A stretch of DNA of 46,255 nt from VRUE01 sp046733315 (GTDB lineage Bacteria > Actinomycetota > Thermoleophilia > Solirubrobacterales > 70-9): contig JBKPOV010000055.1 in NCBI GenBank assembly GCA_046733315.1, forward strand, positions 1-46,255, in the 5' to 3' direction. Shown piece after piece: positions 23,117 through 31,447 of the stretch (position 1 is its first letter; every line of letters starts with the position of its first letter). The position numbers and the translations under genes are program-made. The notes under the pieces are model-generated. The model was given only the letters and a program-made list of their open reading frames with translations. It was not told the origin of the DNA and ran no database searches.

Positions 23117-24546
23117 GCTATTCGAGAGCGCAGGCGCCGCACCGGCTCGCGCAGGCCCGGAAATTGGGTCGAGCCGATTGCCGCCACGGCGATCCCGGCG
23201 CCGACCAGGGCGATGAAGGTGTTGGCGGTCATCGTGCCTAGGGCGCGGGTGAGAAGCGCGAAGACGCTGGCGTAGAGGACGGCGTAGAGAATCAGGCTGA
23301 GGGCCTCGCGCCTAAAGAGCAACGCCGTCGACAAGGCCATCAGCAGGCCGATGACAAGGGAGCCGATGGCGACGCCCGGGAGGCCGAAGTTCCAGTACAG
23401 CTCGCCCTGCATCGTGATCGGGGTCCCGGCGGTGGCCCCGGGGTAGAGGTATTCGGTGACGAGGTTGTCGATCGGCTGGGGCTTGCCCGGCCAGAGCGCC
23501 CGGGGCGCGAGCGCCGCGGGGACCTGGAGCAGGCTTTCCCCGTTGAGCCGCGAGATCGAGGAGGGAACGATCTCCTGCATCGCGACGAAGTCGTCGAAGA
23601 CGCTGAGATCGGCCGTCTGGAAGGCGGGCAGCGGCGTTTCGAAGGTGCGGCTGACGGCGGTGCCGAGATCGGTCGAGGCGGCGTTGGTGCGCACGATCGC
23701 CGCGAACTCGAGCGCCCCGGCGACGAGCAGCGCGACGGCGACCGTGATCGCCACGCTGGGGGCGCTCGGCGCGCGCAGCCGCAGGTAGATCACGGCCGCG
23801 GCGAGCAGGCCGAAGGCGATGAAGCCGCGCGAGCCGAGGGCCAGCGTGCAGAGGGCGGCGAGGGAGGCGCTGACGAGTAGCACCCGCCGCGCCTCCGGGT
23901 TGGGAGCCTCGCTGCGCAGGATCGATGCGAAGGCGTAGAGCGCCGTGCCCACCAGCATCCAGATCCCGAGCTGCCCGTAGAAGCCCGAGCCCTGGTTGGT
24001 ATGCAGCGAGCCGGCCGAGTGGATCAGGGCCGCCGGTCCCCCCTGGCGCATGAAGAGGGCCCCGGCCAGCATCGCTCCCAGGCCCATCACGACCCACGGT
24101 GCCCAGCGCCGCAGTGGGACGGGGTCGAGGCGGGGAGCGCTCTCCTTGGGCGTGCGGCGCAGCACCTCCAGACCAAGGAGGAAGCCAAGCGACCAAGTCG
24201 CGCAGCCGATGCCGGCGATCGCGATCGTGCGGCTGAGGTCACCGACGTCGTAGCCGAGCTGGATCATCGGCGTGATCGCTTCGCCCGGGTAGAAGTAGAG
24301 CTCAATCGGTCGCAGGGCAAAGAGCGGCAGCCAGGTCGCCGCGGCGATTGCCAGGGGCGAGGCCACAACCCAGCGCCAGCCGGGTAGCAGCCGGCCGGCA
24401 GCGAGCGCAGTGACCGCGACGGTGACCGCGATCAGGCAGGCCATCGCGACCAAGGCGATCGCTTGGTCGCCGGCTATGACCCGGTCGGCGACCAGCCAGA
24501 AGAACACCGCGCAGAGTACGAGGACGGCCTGGGGCGCCCGAGTCAA
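23113..24546 (-). CDS. O-antigen polymerase-like (Wzy-type) membrane protein
   Basis: 477 residues, about twelve hydrophobic helices spread over the whole length (for example VLVLCAVFFWLVAD near 9-22, AAATWLPLFALRPIELYFYP near 67-86, and TANTFIALVGAGIAVAAIG near the end). A long extracytoplasmic loop at about 290-370 (LPAFQTADLSVFDDFVAMQEIVPSSISRL...ALWPGKPQPIDNL) is characteristic of oligosaccharide-repeat polymerases, and RALWPGKP resembles the loop seen in O-antigen ligase/polymerase relatives. The start is a TTG overlapping the upstream gene's stop (TTGA). Its partners are a secreted sulfotransferase-like protein and a lipoprotein, so it may build or handle a second surface glycan separate from the main locus. 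Function is inferred. Confidence 0.7.
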   Translation of the reverse strand: MTRAPQAVLVLCAVFFWLVADRVIAGDQAIALVAMACLIAVTVAVTALAAGRLLPGWRWVVASPLAIAAATWLPLFALRPIELYFYPGEAITPMIQLGYDVGDLSRTIAIAGIGCATWSLGFLLGLEVLRRTPKESAPRLDPVPLRRWAPWVVMGLGAMLAGALFMRQGGPAALIHSAGSLHTNQGSGFYGQLGIWMLVGTALYAFASILRSEAPNPEARRVLLVSASLAALCTLALGSRGFIAFGLLAAAVIYLRLRAPSAPSVAITVAVALLVAGALEFAAIVRTNAASTDLGTAVSRTFETPLPAFQTADLSVFDDFVAMQEIVPSSISRLNGESLLQVPAALAPRALWPGKPQPIDNLVTEYLYPGATAGTPITMQGELYWNFGLPGVAIGSLVIGLLMALSTALLFRREALSLILYAVLYASVFALLTRALGTMTANTFIALVGAGIAVAAIGSTQFPGLREPVRRLRSRIA

Positions 24547-26975
24547 GGCGTGCGCGGGTGCATCGCGTCCATCCCGGCGCGCAGCTCGACAGCGCTGAGC
24601 GCGCCGTTGGGAGCCGACGCGGCCCGGTAGGAGAAGGCGACGCCACCAAAGCCGAGGCGGAAGGTCCGTTCGCCCGCGGGATTGAACTCGGTCACCAGCG
24701 AGCGCCCGCCCCAGCTCATCAGCCAGGAGCCGTCGGCGGAGCGCCGGGAAGAGCCGCAGCAGAAGCTGCCCGGGGCCTGCGGGTCGGTCACCTGTTCGAC
24801 CAGGGTGGCGGTTTTCGCCGCCTCGTTGACTTCGTACCGCACCGCCCGGGGGGGACTGGGCTGGTTGGTGTTGTTGTCGTGGATCGTGATCGTGCCGTCG
24901 GGCTGAAGGCGGATGTCGTGCTGGCCGCCGAGCGGGTAGGCGCCCTCGGGGTCGTTGACAACGGTCAAGCTTTTCGGCGTCCAGGTGCCGCCCAGCTTCC
25001 AGATCACGTTGCCGCTCGCCTTGTCGATCTTGTAGATGGCGTCGGTATGGCGCATCGAGATCATGATCGCGTTATCGCCGACGGGCTCGACCGCGTTCAT
25101 GTGGACGATGTCGCGCTGACTGCCTTTGAGCGCGGTGGGCCACCAGCGGCCGGTCTCCGCGAGGCCGATGTGGCTCGCGCTGTTCCAGGTCCAAACCGCT
25201 TCGCCCGTTTCGTTGATCTCCTGGACTTCGCCGTCGATCACCGTGTCGTCGGCGCCTCCTCCGAAAGCGGTGAGGTCGACGTGTTCACGCGGCTGGTAGG
25301 AGGTGACCAGGTAGTTGCCGTTCGGCTGACGCTGCAGCTCGTGGATGTCGGTGCTGCCGCCGACGATGCTCACGGTGCGGACCACCGTTCCGTTGAGTTC
25401 ACGGATCTGGTACCCGTCGGCACCACCAAACTGTCCCCACCAAGTGATCCGCGTCGGCTGGCCAGCCTCGGTGATGAACTTGGCGTCGATCGGCCCTGGG
25501 GTGGATCCCTGCCACCAAACCGGCACGCCGTGGTCGTCGAAGATGATCGCGTAGCCGCTGCCGCCCGCGCCGATGGCCGGATCTACGACGTAGAACTGGT
25601 GGTCCGGCTGCAGCAATCTTTCGTATTCCCAGGCTGGGAAATCAGTTGGCAGGCAGCGCACGTGGTATTCGCTCGTCGCCGCGCCGTCATCCAGCGTGAA
25701 GCTGAACCCCTGGTTTGCTTCCAGAGGAACCGTTGCGTCGAAGAAGCCGGTTTGTTCCTCCTGGTCGTCGACCGAGATACCGGTTCCCTGAGCCAGCCTG
25801 CCGCTGATCTCAAGCGGTGAGCCATCGCAGCGCACCGTGTAATCCGACACGCCCGGGGCAAACGTCGGCGAGAGGCCGCCCTGGTCGACCGAGACGTCGT
25901 CCACGCAGGCAACCGCAACCGCGACGGTCGCCGTGGAGCCGCCGTTCAGCGAGTAGGTGAAGCTGTCCGGTGCTTCCCCGTCGTTGCAGTAGCCGGGATC
26001 GGGTTGGTAGGTGAGGTCCAGACCTTTGTCTGCCACCGCCGCCGTACCGTTGGTGGGCTGAGTGATCGACGCGACCAGCTTTGGCCCTCCGTCGGGGTCG
26101 GTGTCGTTGGCGCGCACCGGCAGGACAGCTGCCGAGGCGCCCTGCTGGACCGTCGCCTCGTCGTCGATCGCCGCCGGCGCATCGTCGACGCCGCTGACCG
26201 TCACCGTCACCGACCCGCCGGTGAAGCCGCCGCGGCCGTCAGTGATCACGTACTGGAGGCTTTGGTTGACGCCGTCGCCTGCCGCCAGCGAGTCGAAGCG
26301 ACCGCTGGGATCGAAGCTCAGCCGACCGCCGCCATCGACGATGTCGACGCGGGCGGTCGAGCGGCCGGCGTCGAGCGAGACGAACGAGAGCGAATCGCCG
26401 TCATCGTCGCCGGCGACCGCGCTTGCCTCGATCGACGTCGGGCTGTCCTCGTTAGTGACGGCGGAGGCGTCCTCGGTGAGCGGCGCGCGGTTGGTTCGCG
26501 CCTTTTTCGGGCCTTTCCCTCTCTCGCAGCCGGCCAGCTTGTTGGCACCGGCGCCGCCGAAACAGCGATCGCGCCCCTTGCCACCCTGGATGCGGTCGTC
26601 GCCGGCGCCGCCCCGCAGGAGGTCGCCTGCCGCGCCTCCAACGACCCTGTCGTCACCGGCGCCGCCCGAGACGACGTCGGCGCCAGAGCCGGCGCAGATC
26701 AGGTCATCGCCACCGCTGCCGTCGATGCGGTCGGCGCCGATGGAGCCGACGATCACGTCGCGCTGGGGGCCACCGACCAGCTTCCTGCCCGGCGTCGCCG
26801 CCAGGGTGGCGGGCAGCCCGAGGCACGACTGGGCGCTTCGTGCGGTTGGGCCCGCCAGGGCCAGCGTTGCTGCCAGCGCCGTTGCCGCGAGCAGGGCGAG
26901 GGCCGCGGAGAGCAGCGCCCCACCTCGGGCCGCCCCGCCGAAACTTCCCCTTGCCTTCGCAGATTGCTTCCCCAT
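24543..26975 (-). CDS. Secreted arylsulfotransferase-like protein with RTX and Ig-like repeats
   Basis: About 810 residues from ATG 26975 (earlier in-frame starts would add 15 or 24). Signal peptide: LLSAALALLAATALAATLALA. Domains in order: hemolysin-type calcium repeats GGxGxDxx at about 65-150 (GSIGADRIDGSGGDD, GGAGDDRVVGG, GGAGDDRIQGG); two VCBS/cadherin-like beta domains at about 165-345; a cadherin-like beta-sandwich at about 350-440 (LSPTFAPGVSDYTV); and an ASST-like six-bladed propeller at about 445-800 with conserved histidines in STDIHELQRQPNG, RDIVHMNAVEPVGDN and GQHDIRLQPDGTITIHDNN. Known ASSTs transfer sulfate between phenols through a His intermediate. Here enzymatic activity is not certain; the propeller may only be structural. 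First gene of a three-gene coupled operon. Confidence 0.82.
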   Translation of the reverse strand: MGKQSAKARGSFGGAARGGALLSAALALLAATALAATLALAGPTARSAQSCLGLPATLAATPGRKLVGGPQRDVIVGSIGADRIDGSGGDDLICAGSGADVVSGGAGDDRVVGGAAGDLLRGGAGDDRIQGGKGRDRCFGGAGANKLAGCERGKGPKKARTNRAPLTEDASAVTNEDSPTSIEASAVAGDDDGDSLSFVSLDAGRSTARVDIVDGGGRLSFDPSGRFDSLAAGDGVNQSLQYVITDGRGGFTGGSVTVTVSGVDDAPAAIDDEATVQQGASAAVLPVRANDTDPDGGPKLVASITQPTNGTAAVADKGLDLTYQPDPGYCNDGEAPDSFTYSLNGGSTATVAVAVACVDDVSVDQGGLSPTFAPGVSDYTVRCDGSPLEISGRLAQGTGISVDDQEEQTGFFDATVPLEANQGFSFTLDDGAATSEYHVRCLPTDFPAWEYERLLQPDHQFYVVDPAIGAGGSGYAIIFDDHGVPVWWQGSTPGPIDAKFITEAGQPTRITWWGQFGGADGYQIRELNGTVVRTVSIVGGSTDIHELQRQPNGNYLVTSYQPREHVDLTAFGGGADDTVIDGEVQEINETGEAVWTWNSASHIGLAETGRWWPTALKGSQRDIVHMNAVEPVGDNAIMISMRHTDAIYKIDKASGNVIWKLGGTWTPKSLTVVNDPEGAYPLGGQHDIRLQPDGTITIHDNNTNQPSPPRAVRYEVNEAAKTATLVEQVTDPQAPGSFCCGSSRRSADGSWLMSWGGRSLVTEFNPAGERTFRLGFGGVAFSYRAASAPNGALSAVELRAGMDAMHPRTP

Positions 26976-27038
26976 GGCTCTTGTCCGATTGCCGCCGAGC
27001 AGCCGAATCGGAACGGGCATCGTAGTGACTGCGGGCCG

Positions 27039-27044
27039 TAGAGT
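27039..27044 (+). promoter_or_regulatory. Candidate -10 box (TAGAGT) for the split-barrel protein
   Basis: TAGAGT ends exactly 7 nt before GTG 27052, consistent with leaderless transcription. Confidence 0.45.
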
Positions 27045-27051
27045 CACGGCT

Positions 27052-27519
27052 GTGAGTCGACGTGACCAGATTGAGCTGACCCACGCCGAGCTGCTCGAGC
27101 TGCTCGCGGCCGAGCGGATCGCCGTCGTTTCCAGCCTCGGGCCGCGTGGCTGGCCGCACTCAATGCCGATGTGGTTCGTGCCGCGCGAGGGTGAGATCTG
27201 GGTCTGGACCTATGCCAAATCGCAGAAGGTGCGCAACCTCGAGCGCGATCCACGCGCGACGGTGCTGGTCGAGACCGGGCACGAGTACGGCGAGCTGCGC
27301 GGGGGGATGATCGAGGCCGAAGCGGAGCTGCATCGCGATCGCGAGACCGTGCTCGGCTTCGCCGAGGAGCTGACGCTGCGCTACGCGGAGGGGATCTCGG
27401 CGGTCGAGGGCGACGCCAAGGCGGCCTTGGAGGCCCAGGCGCCAAAGCGAGTGGCGATCCACTTCAAGCCGGTGAGAACGGCAACCTGGGATCACCGCAA
27501 GCTGGGCGGAACCTACTGA
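27052..27519 (+). CDS. Pyridoxamine-phosphate-oxidase-like split-barrel flavoprotein (probable F420-dependent)
   Basis: 155 residues from GTG 27052. The split beta-barrel pattern is clear: LAAERIAVVSSLGPRGWPHSMPMWFVPREGEIWVWT, then AKSQKVRNLERDPRATVLVETG, and a C-terminal KRVAIHFKPVRTATWDHRKL. The KVRNLERDPRATV segment with its basic residues is the phosphate-binding part typical of actinobacterial FDOR-type proteins that use F420 or, less often, FMN. Small, cytoplasmic, likely dimeric. Substrate unknown. It is divergent from the arylsulfotransferase-like operon and 46 bp upstream of a secreted glycosidase-like gene. Confidence 0.82.
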   Translation: MSRRDQIELTHAELLELLAAERIAVVSSLGPRGWPHSMPMWFVPREGEIWVWTYAKSQKVRNLERDPRATVLVETGHEYGELRGGMIEAEAELHRDRETVLGFAEELTLRYAEGISAVEGDAKAALEAQAPKRVAIHFKPVRTATWDHRKLGGTY

Positions 27520-27565
27520 CCGTTAACGTCCTGGCGCTACCGACGTCGGCTCGGCGTGTTAGGAA

Positions 27566-28717
27566 GTGACCTGCACACGCACAGCCGCTCACACCATCGA
27601 GTTGAGACCTCTCAAGACCACCGTTCTCCTGCTGGCGCTCGCCGCCGCCTTGCTTGCCCCCGCGGCGGCGCAGGCGCTGCCACCCGGCTTCTTCGGCATA
27701 GCGCCGCAGACGGTGCTGACTAACCGAGACGCGTCTTACATGCAGGCGGGCAGGATCGGCAGCGTGCGCTGGCCGGTCAACTGGGCGTTCGTGCAGCCGA
27801 CGGCGAAAGGCGGCTATGACTGGAGCAGCGTCGACCCGGCGCTCGAGGTGGCCGCGAGGCGCGGCTTGAAGTTCCTGCCCTTCCTCTACGGAACACCCCG
27901 CTGGCTCGCCAACAAGCCGACAACCCTGCCGATGAGCAGCGGTCGCGCCCGCAAGGCCTGGCTGGCCTTCGTCGACGCGGCGGTCAAGCGCTACGGCCCC
28001 GGCGGTGAATTCTGGAATGAGCACGCGCCCAACCAGGCAGCCGTCAACTATGTGCCGGCGATTCCGCGTCCGACCCCGATCCGCATTTGGCAGGTCTGGA
28101 ACGAGGCGAACTTCTTCTACTTCGCCTACCCGGTCTCGCCGAGCGCCTACGCGCGCCTGCTGAAGCTGACCTCCAAGGAGATCAAGGCCGTCGACCCGAT
28201 CGCCAAAGTTGTCCTCTCCGGCCTCTTCGGCGACCCCGACGAGGGCGGCAAGAAGGGCATGGACGCGACCAGGTTCCTCAACGCCCTCTACCGCGTGCCG
28301 GGCATCAAGAGCTACTTCGACGCGGTGGCCCTGCATCCGTACGCCTTCCACGTCGACGATCTCGAAGAACTGACCGAGGAACTGCGCGAAGTCGTCCTCG
28401 ACAACGGCGACCCCGGCGCCGCCCTCTACATCACCGAGATGGGTTGGGGCTCGCAGAACGACCCGCAGGTCGTTGCCTTCGAGCAAGGTATTCAGGGCCA
28501 GGCCCGTGAACTTCGCAAGTCCTACGCCTACCTGATCGCCAATCGCCACCGGCTCAACCTCAAGGGCACCTACTGGTACTCGTGGAAGGACAATCCCGAC
28601 TACACCGCCTGCAGCTTCTGCGACTCGGTCGGTCTCTTTCACGCGGGCAAGGGCTTCAATCCAAAGCCGGCCTGGCGCTCGTTCGTCGCCCTGACCGGCG
28701 GGCGGGCGCGGCCCTAG
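27566..28717 (+). CDS. Secreted clan GH-A glycoside hydrolase-like protein
   Basis: 383 residues from GTG 27566; a TTG at 27602 gives a shorter and equally good signal peptide (KTTVLLLALAAALLAPAAAQA). The mature protein is a TIM barrel: RIGSVRWPVNWAFVQP early, FLPFLYGTPRWLANKP, then the acid/base Glu in IWQVWNEANFF (WNE) and the nucleophile Glu in ALYITEMGWGSQND, followed by GTYWYSWKDNPD. This is the pattern of GH39/GH5-like families. It probably hydrolyses an extracellular polysaccharide, perhaps one made by the adjoining locus; that is inference. It overlaps the end of the convergent fcl gene by 4 bp. Confidence 0.83.
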   Translation: MTCTRTAAHTIELRPLKTTVLLLALAAALLAPAAAQALPPGFFGIAPQTVLTNRDASYMQAGRIGSVRWPVNWAFVQPTAKGGYDWSSVDPALEVAARRGLKFLPFLYGTPRWLANKPTTLPMSSGRARKAWLAFVDAAVKRYGPGGEFWNEHAPNQAAVNYVPAIPRPTPIRIWQVWNEANFFYFAYPVSPSAYARLLKLTSKEIKAVDPIAKVVLSGLFGDPDEGGKKGMDATRFLNALYRVPGIKSYFDAVALHPYAFHVDDLEELTEELREVVLDNGDPGAALYITEMGWGSQNDPQVVAFEQGIQGQARELRKSYAYLIANRHRLNLKGTYWYSWKDNPDYTACSFCDSVGLFHAGKGFNPKPAWRSFVALTGGRARP

Positions 28718-29658
28718 CCTTCGAAGGAGTCCACGGTTCGCCGCAGTCCCTCGTCTAGCGGGACCTTGGCCCGAAAGCCGATTGACTCCGTCGCCCTGGA
28801 GACGTCGAGATAGCGAACCGGCTGTCCGTCCGGGCGCGAGGTGTCCCAGACGGTCTTGCCCTCATATCCGGCTGCCCTGGCAACGAGCTCGGCGAGGTCA
28901 CGGATCTTGGTCTCCACCCCGGTGCCGACGTTGAAGGGCTCTGAGGAGTCGGCGTGCTCGGCGGCGAGGACCATCGCCAGGGCGGCGTCGTCGACGTAGA
29001 GGAACTCGCGCGAGGGCTCACCGGTGCCCCAGAGCACGACCTCGGGATCGCCGTTTTTCGTCGCGGTGACGTACTTGTTCACCATCGCCGCGATCACGTG
29101 GGAGTCCTCGAGGTCGAAGTTGTCCTCAGGCCCGTAGAGGTTGGCGATCACCGGCACGCAGGAATCGAGCCCGTACTGCCGGCGATAAGCGTCGGAGAAG
29201 ACGATCAGCATCTTCTTGGCGAGGCCGTAGGGAGCGTTCGACTCCTCGGGGTAGCCGCTCCAGAGGTCGTCCTCTTTGAACGGCACGGGGGTGAACTTGG
29301 GGTAGGCGCAGACCGAGCAGGCGGCGACCAGCTTGCTGACGCCAAGCTCGCGGCAGGCCTCGAAGACGTTCAGGCCCATTGCCGTGTTGTCGCGAGCCAG
29401 CGGCCCGGGATTGCGCCGGTTGAAGCCGATGCCGCCGACGTTGGCCGCCAGGTGGATGACGATGTCGGCCCCCTGGAGAGCTTGCCTGCAGGCAACGGGA
29501 TCGGTCAGGTCGTACTCGACCGAGCGCGGCGCGCGGACGCTGGAACCCAGCTCGGAGATCATCCGAACGGTCGGCTTGCCGAGGAAGCCGCCGCCGCCCG
29601 TGACGACGACCTCCTTGCCGGCCCAGAAGGCGGGATCGGGGGAGCGCTCCCCGCTCAC
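28714..29658 (-). CDS. fcl: GDP-L-fucose synthase
   Basis: 314 residues, extended SDR. The nucleotide-binding motif is TGGGGFLG at about 20-27. Further family marks: HLAANVGGIGFNRRNPG, the active-site SVCAYP, the Tyr/Lys pair in APYGLAKKM, and NLYGPEDNFDLEDSHVIAAMVNKY, which is close to the consensus of GDP-fucose synthases. It epimerises and reduces GDP-4-keto-6-deoxymannose to GDP-L-fucose with NADPH, taking the product of gmd, the gene immediately upstream (4-bp overlap). Last gene of the long minus-strand polysaccharide operon. A related 4-keto-sugar reductase giving another 6-deoxyhexose cannot be fully excluded. Confidence 0.85.
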   Translation of the reverse strand: MSGERSPDPAFWAGKEVVVTGGGGFLGKPTVRMISELGSSVRAPRSVEYDLTDPVACRQALQGADIVIHLAANVGGIGFNRRNPGPLARDNTAMGLNVFEACRELGVSKLVAACSVCAYPKFTPVPFKEDDLWSGYPEESNAPYGLAKKMLIVFSDAYRRQYGLDSCVPVIANLYGPEDNFDLEDSHVIAAMVNKYVTATKNGDPEVVLWGTGEPSREFLYVDDAALAMVLAAEHADSSEPFNVGTGVETKIRDLAELVARAAGYEGKTVWDTSRPDGQPVRYLDVSRATESIGFRAKVPLDEGLRRTVDSFEG

Positions 29659-30671
29659 CGCGCGGCCTCGCCCGAGAGCTGCGCGTCGAGCGACGCGACG
29701 TCGGCCTCGACCATCAGCTCGATCAGCTCGCGGAAGCGGACCTTCGGCTCCCAGCCGAGCTTCTCACGCGCCTTGCTGGCGTCACCGAGCAGCGAGTCGA
29801 CCTCGGCGGGCCGGAAGTAGCGGGGATCGATCTCCAGGTGTTTGTCGGGGTCGAGGCCGACGTGGCCGAAGGCGATCTCCAGCGCCTCACGCACCGAGTG
29901 CTTCTCGCCAGTGGCAACGACGTAGTCGTCGGGCTCCTCGGTCTGAAGCATCAGCCACATCGCCTCGACGAAGTCGGGCGCGTAGCCCCAGTCGCGTTCG
30001 GCGTCGAGGTTGCCCATGTAGAGCTTGTCCTGAAGCCCGGCCTTGATGCGCGCCACGGCGCGGGTGATCTTTCGGGTGACGAAGGTCTCGCCGCGGCGGG
30101 GGGACTCGTGGTTGAAGAGGATGCCGTTAACGGCGAACATGTCGTAGGACTCGCGGTAGTTGACCGTCGACCAGTAGGCCGCGACCTTGGCCACCGCGTA
30201 GGGGCTGCGAGGGTGAAACGGGGTCGCCTCGTTCTGCGGCGGCGGCGAGGAGCCGAAGATCTCCGAGGAGGACGCCTGGTAGAAGCGCGTCTTCACCTCA
30301 GACTCGCGGATCGCCTCGAGCAGTCGCAGGGTGCCGCCGCCAGTAACGTCGAAGGTGTACTCGGGGATGTCGAAGGAGACGCGGACATGGCTCTGCGCCC
30401 CGAGGTTGTAGATCTCGTGTGGCTGCAGCTCGTAAATCAGCCGGGTCAGGGCCACGGGGTCGGAGAGGTCGCCGTAGTGCGTGAAGAGGCGGGTGCCCTC
30501 CTCGTGCGGGTCGCGATAGAGGTGCTCGATGCGGCCGGTGTTAAAGCTCGAGGAGCGACGGATGATCCCGTGCACCTCATAGCCTTTGTCGAGCAGCAGC
30601 TCGGCGAGGTAGGAGCCGTCCTGTCCGGTCAGGCCGGTGAGAAGCGCGCGCTTCGGGGTCTCCGGGCTCAT
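29655..30671 (-). CDS. gmd: GDP-mannose 4,6-dehydratase
   Basis: 338 residues, full length for the family. TGLTGQDGSYLAELLLDKGY at the N-terminus is the diagnostic glycine motif, followed by GIIRRSSSFNTGRIEHLY, NLGAQSHVRVSFDIPEYT, the catalytic Thr/Ser-Glu region in YQASSSEIFG, the Tyr/Lys pair in SPYAVAKVAAYW, and FNHESPRRGETFVTRKI. It converts GDP-D-mannose to GDP-4-keto-6-deoxymannose, the step before fcl. It overlaps both neighbours by 4 bp, so translation is coupled. No mannose-1-phosphate guanylyltransferase is present; GDP-mannose must come from elsewhere. Confidence 0.95.
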   Translation of the reverse strand: MSPETPKRALLTGLTGQDGSYLAELLLDKGYEVHGIIRRSSSFNTGRIEHLYRDPHEEGTRLFTHYGDLSDPVALTRLIYELQPHEIYNLGAQSHVRVSFDIPEYTFDVTGGGTLRLLEAIRESEVKTRFYQASSSEIFGSSPPPQNEATPFHPRSPYAVAKVAAYWSTVNYRESYDMFAVNGILFNHESPRRGETFVTRKITRAVARIKAGLQDKLYMGNLDAERDWGYAPDFVEAMWLMLQTEEPDDYVVATGEKHSVREALEIAFGHVGLDPDKHLEIDPRYFRPAEVDSLLGDASKAREKLGWEPKVRFRELIELMVEADVASLDAQLSGEAAR

Positions 30672-31447
30672 CGGCGTCCCGCCCGCCAGGTGCCGCGCGG
30701 CCGCGCCGTCGGCAGGCCGTCGCGGCGGTAGTCGCCGCGGCTGAGGTGGTGCTCGAGGAAGACGTAGAGGACGATGAAGAGGTAGCGGCTGCCCATCTCA
30801 TTGAGCGAGAGCTTGGAGACGCCCGCCTTGCGGTTGGTCCACGAGATCGGCACGATGCCGTAGCTGTAGCCACGCACCACGGCCTTCAGCGGCAGCTCGA
30901 CGGTGAGGTTGAAGTGGTGAGAGAGGAGGGGCTGGACGTTTTCGATCACCTCGCGGCGGTAGGCCTTGAAGGCGTTCGTCGTGTCGTTGTAGCCGTGGCG
31001 GAAGAGCAGGCGGATGCAGAAGTTGACGATCCGGTTCATGATCAGCTTCGAGCGCGGGTAGTCGAGCACGGTCGCTCCGTGCACGAAGCGCGAGCCGAAG
31101 GCGCACTCGTAGCCCTCTTCGAGCAGGCGCTGGTAGGAGACCAGGTCACCCGGGCTGTCCGACCCGTCGGCCATCACGATCGCGACCGCGTCGCCCTCGA
31201 ACGCCTCCAACCCCGCCCGCACGGCGAAGCCGAACCCGTTGCGGTACGGGGAGTGGAGGCAGCGCACCTGCGGGTGCTCGGCGCCGATGCCTTCGACGAC
31301 CCCGGCGGTCTCGTCCGTGCTCGAGTCGTCGACGACGATCACCTCGTGCTCGATCTCCTCGCGCGAGAGGGTGGCGACGAGGCCCTCGACGGTCTCGGCG
31401 ACCGTCTCCTCCTCGTTGTGGGCGGGGATGACGACCGAGAGCTTCAT
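30668..31447 (-). CDS. GT2 glycosyltransferase, dolichol-phosphate-mannose-synthase-like
   Basis: 259 residues with the GT-A start VVIPAHNEEETVAETVEGLV, the nucleotide-binding VVDDSSTDETAG, and IVMADGSDSPGDL, which carries the metal-site acidic residues. GSRFVHGATVLDYPRSKLIMNRIVNF and GYNDTTNAFKAYRREVIE are typical of the DPM1-like branch that transfers a sugar to polyprenyl phosphate. There are no C-terminal membrane helices of the GtrB type, though LFIVLYVFLEHHL near 230 may be membrane-associated. It would provide a lipid-linked sugar for GT-C enzymes. Coupled by 4-bp overlaps to the epimerase gene before and gmd after. Confidence 0.85.
   Translation of the reverse strand: MKLSVVIPAHNEEETVAETVEGLVATLSREEIEHEVIVVDDSSTDETAGVVEGIGAEHPQVRCLHSPYRNGFGFAVRAGLEAFEGDAVAIVMADGSDSPGDLVSYQRLLEEGYECAFGSRFVHGATVLDYPRSKLIMNRIVNFCIRLLFRHGYNDTTNAFKAYRREVIENVQPLLSHHFNLTVELPLKAVVRGYSYGIVPISWTNRKAGVSKLSLNEMGSRYLFIVLYVFLEHHLSRGDYRRDGLPTARPRGTWRAGRR

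Noticed and set aside
25820..27041. Long plus-strand open frames opposite the arylsulfotransferase-like gene
   Set aside because: Low-complexity translation mirroring the calcium-repeat coding; no start signals; opposite strand is a clear multidomain secreted protein.
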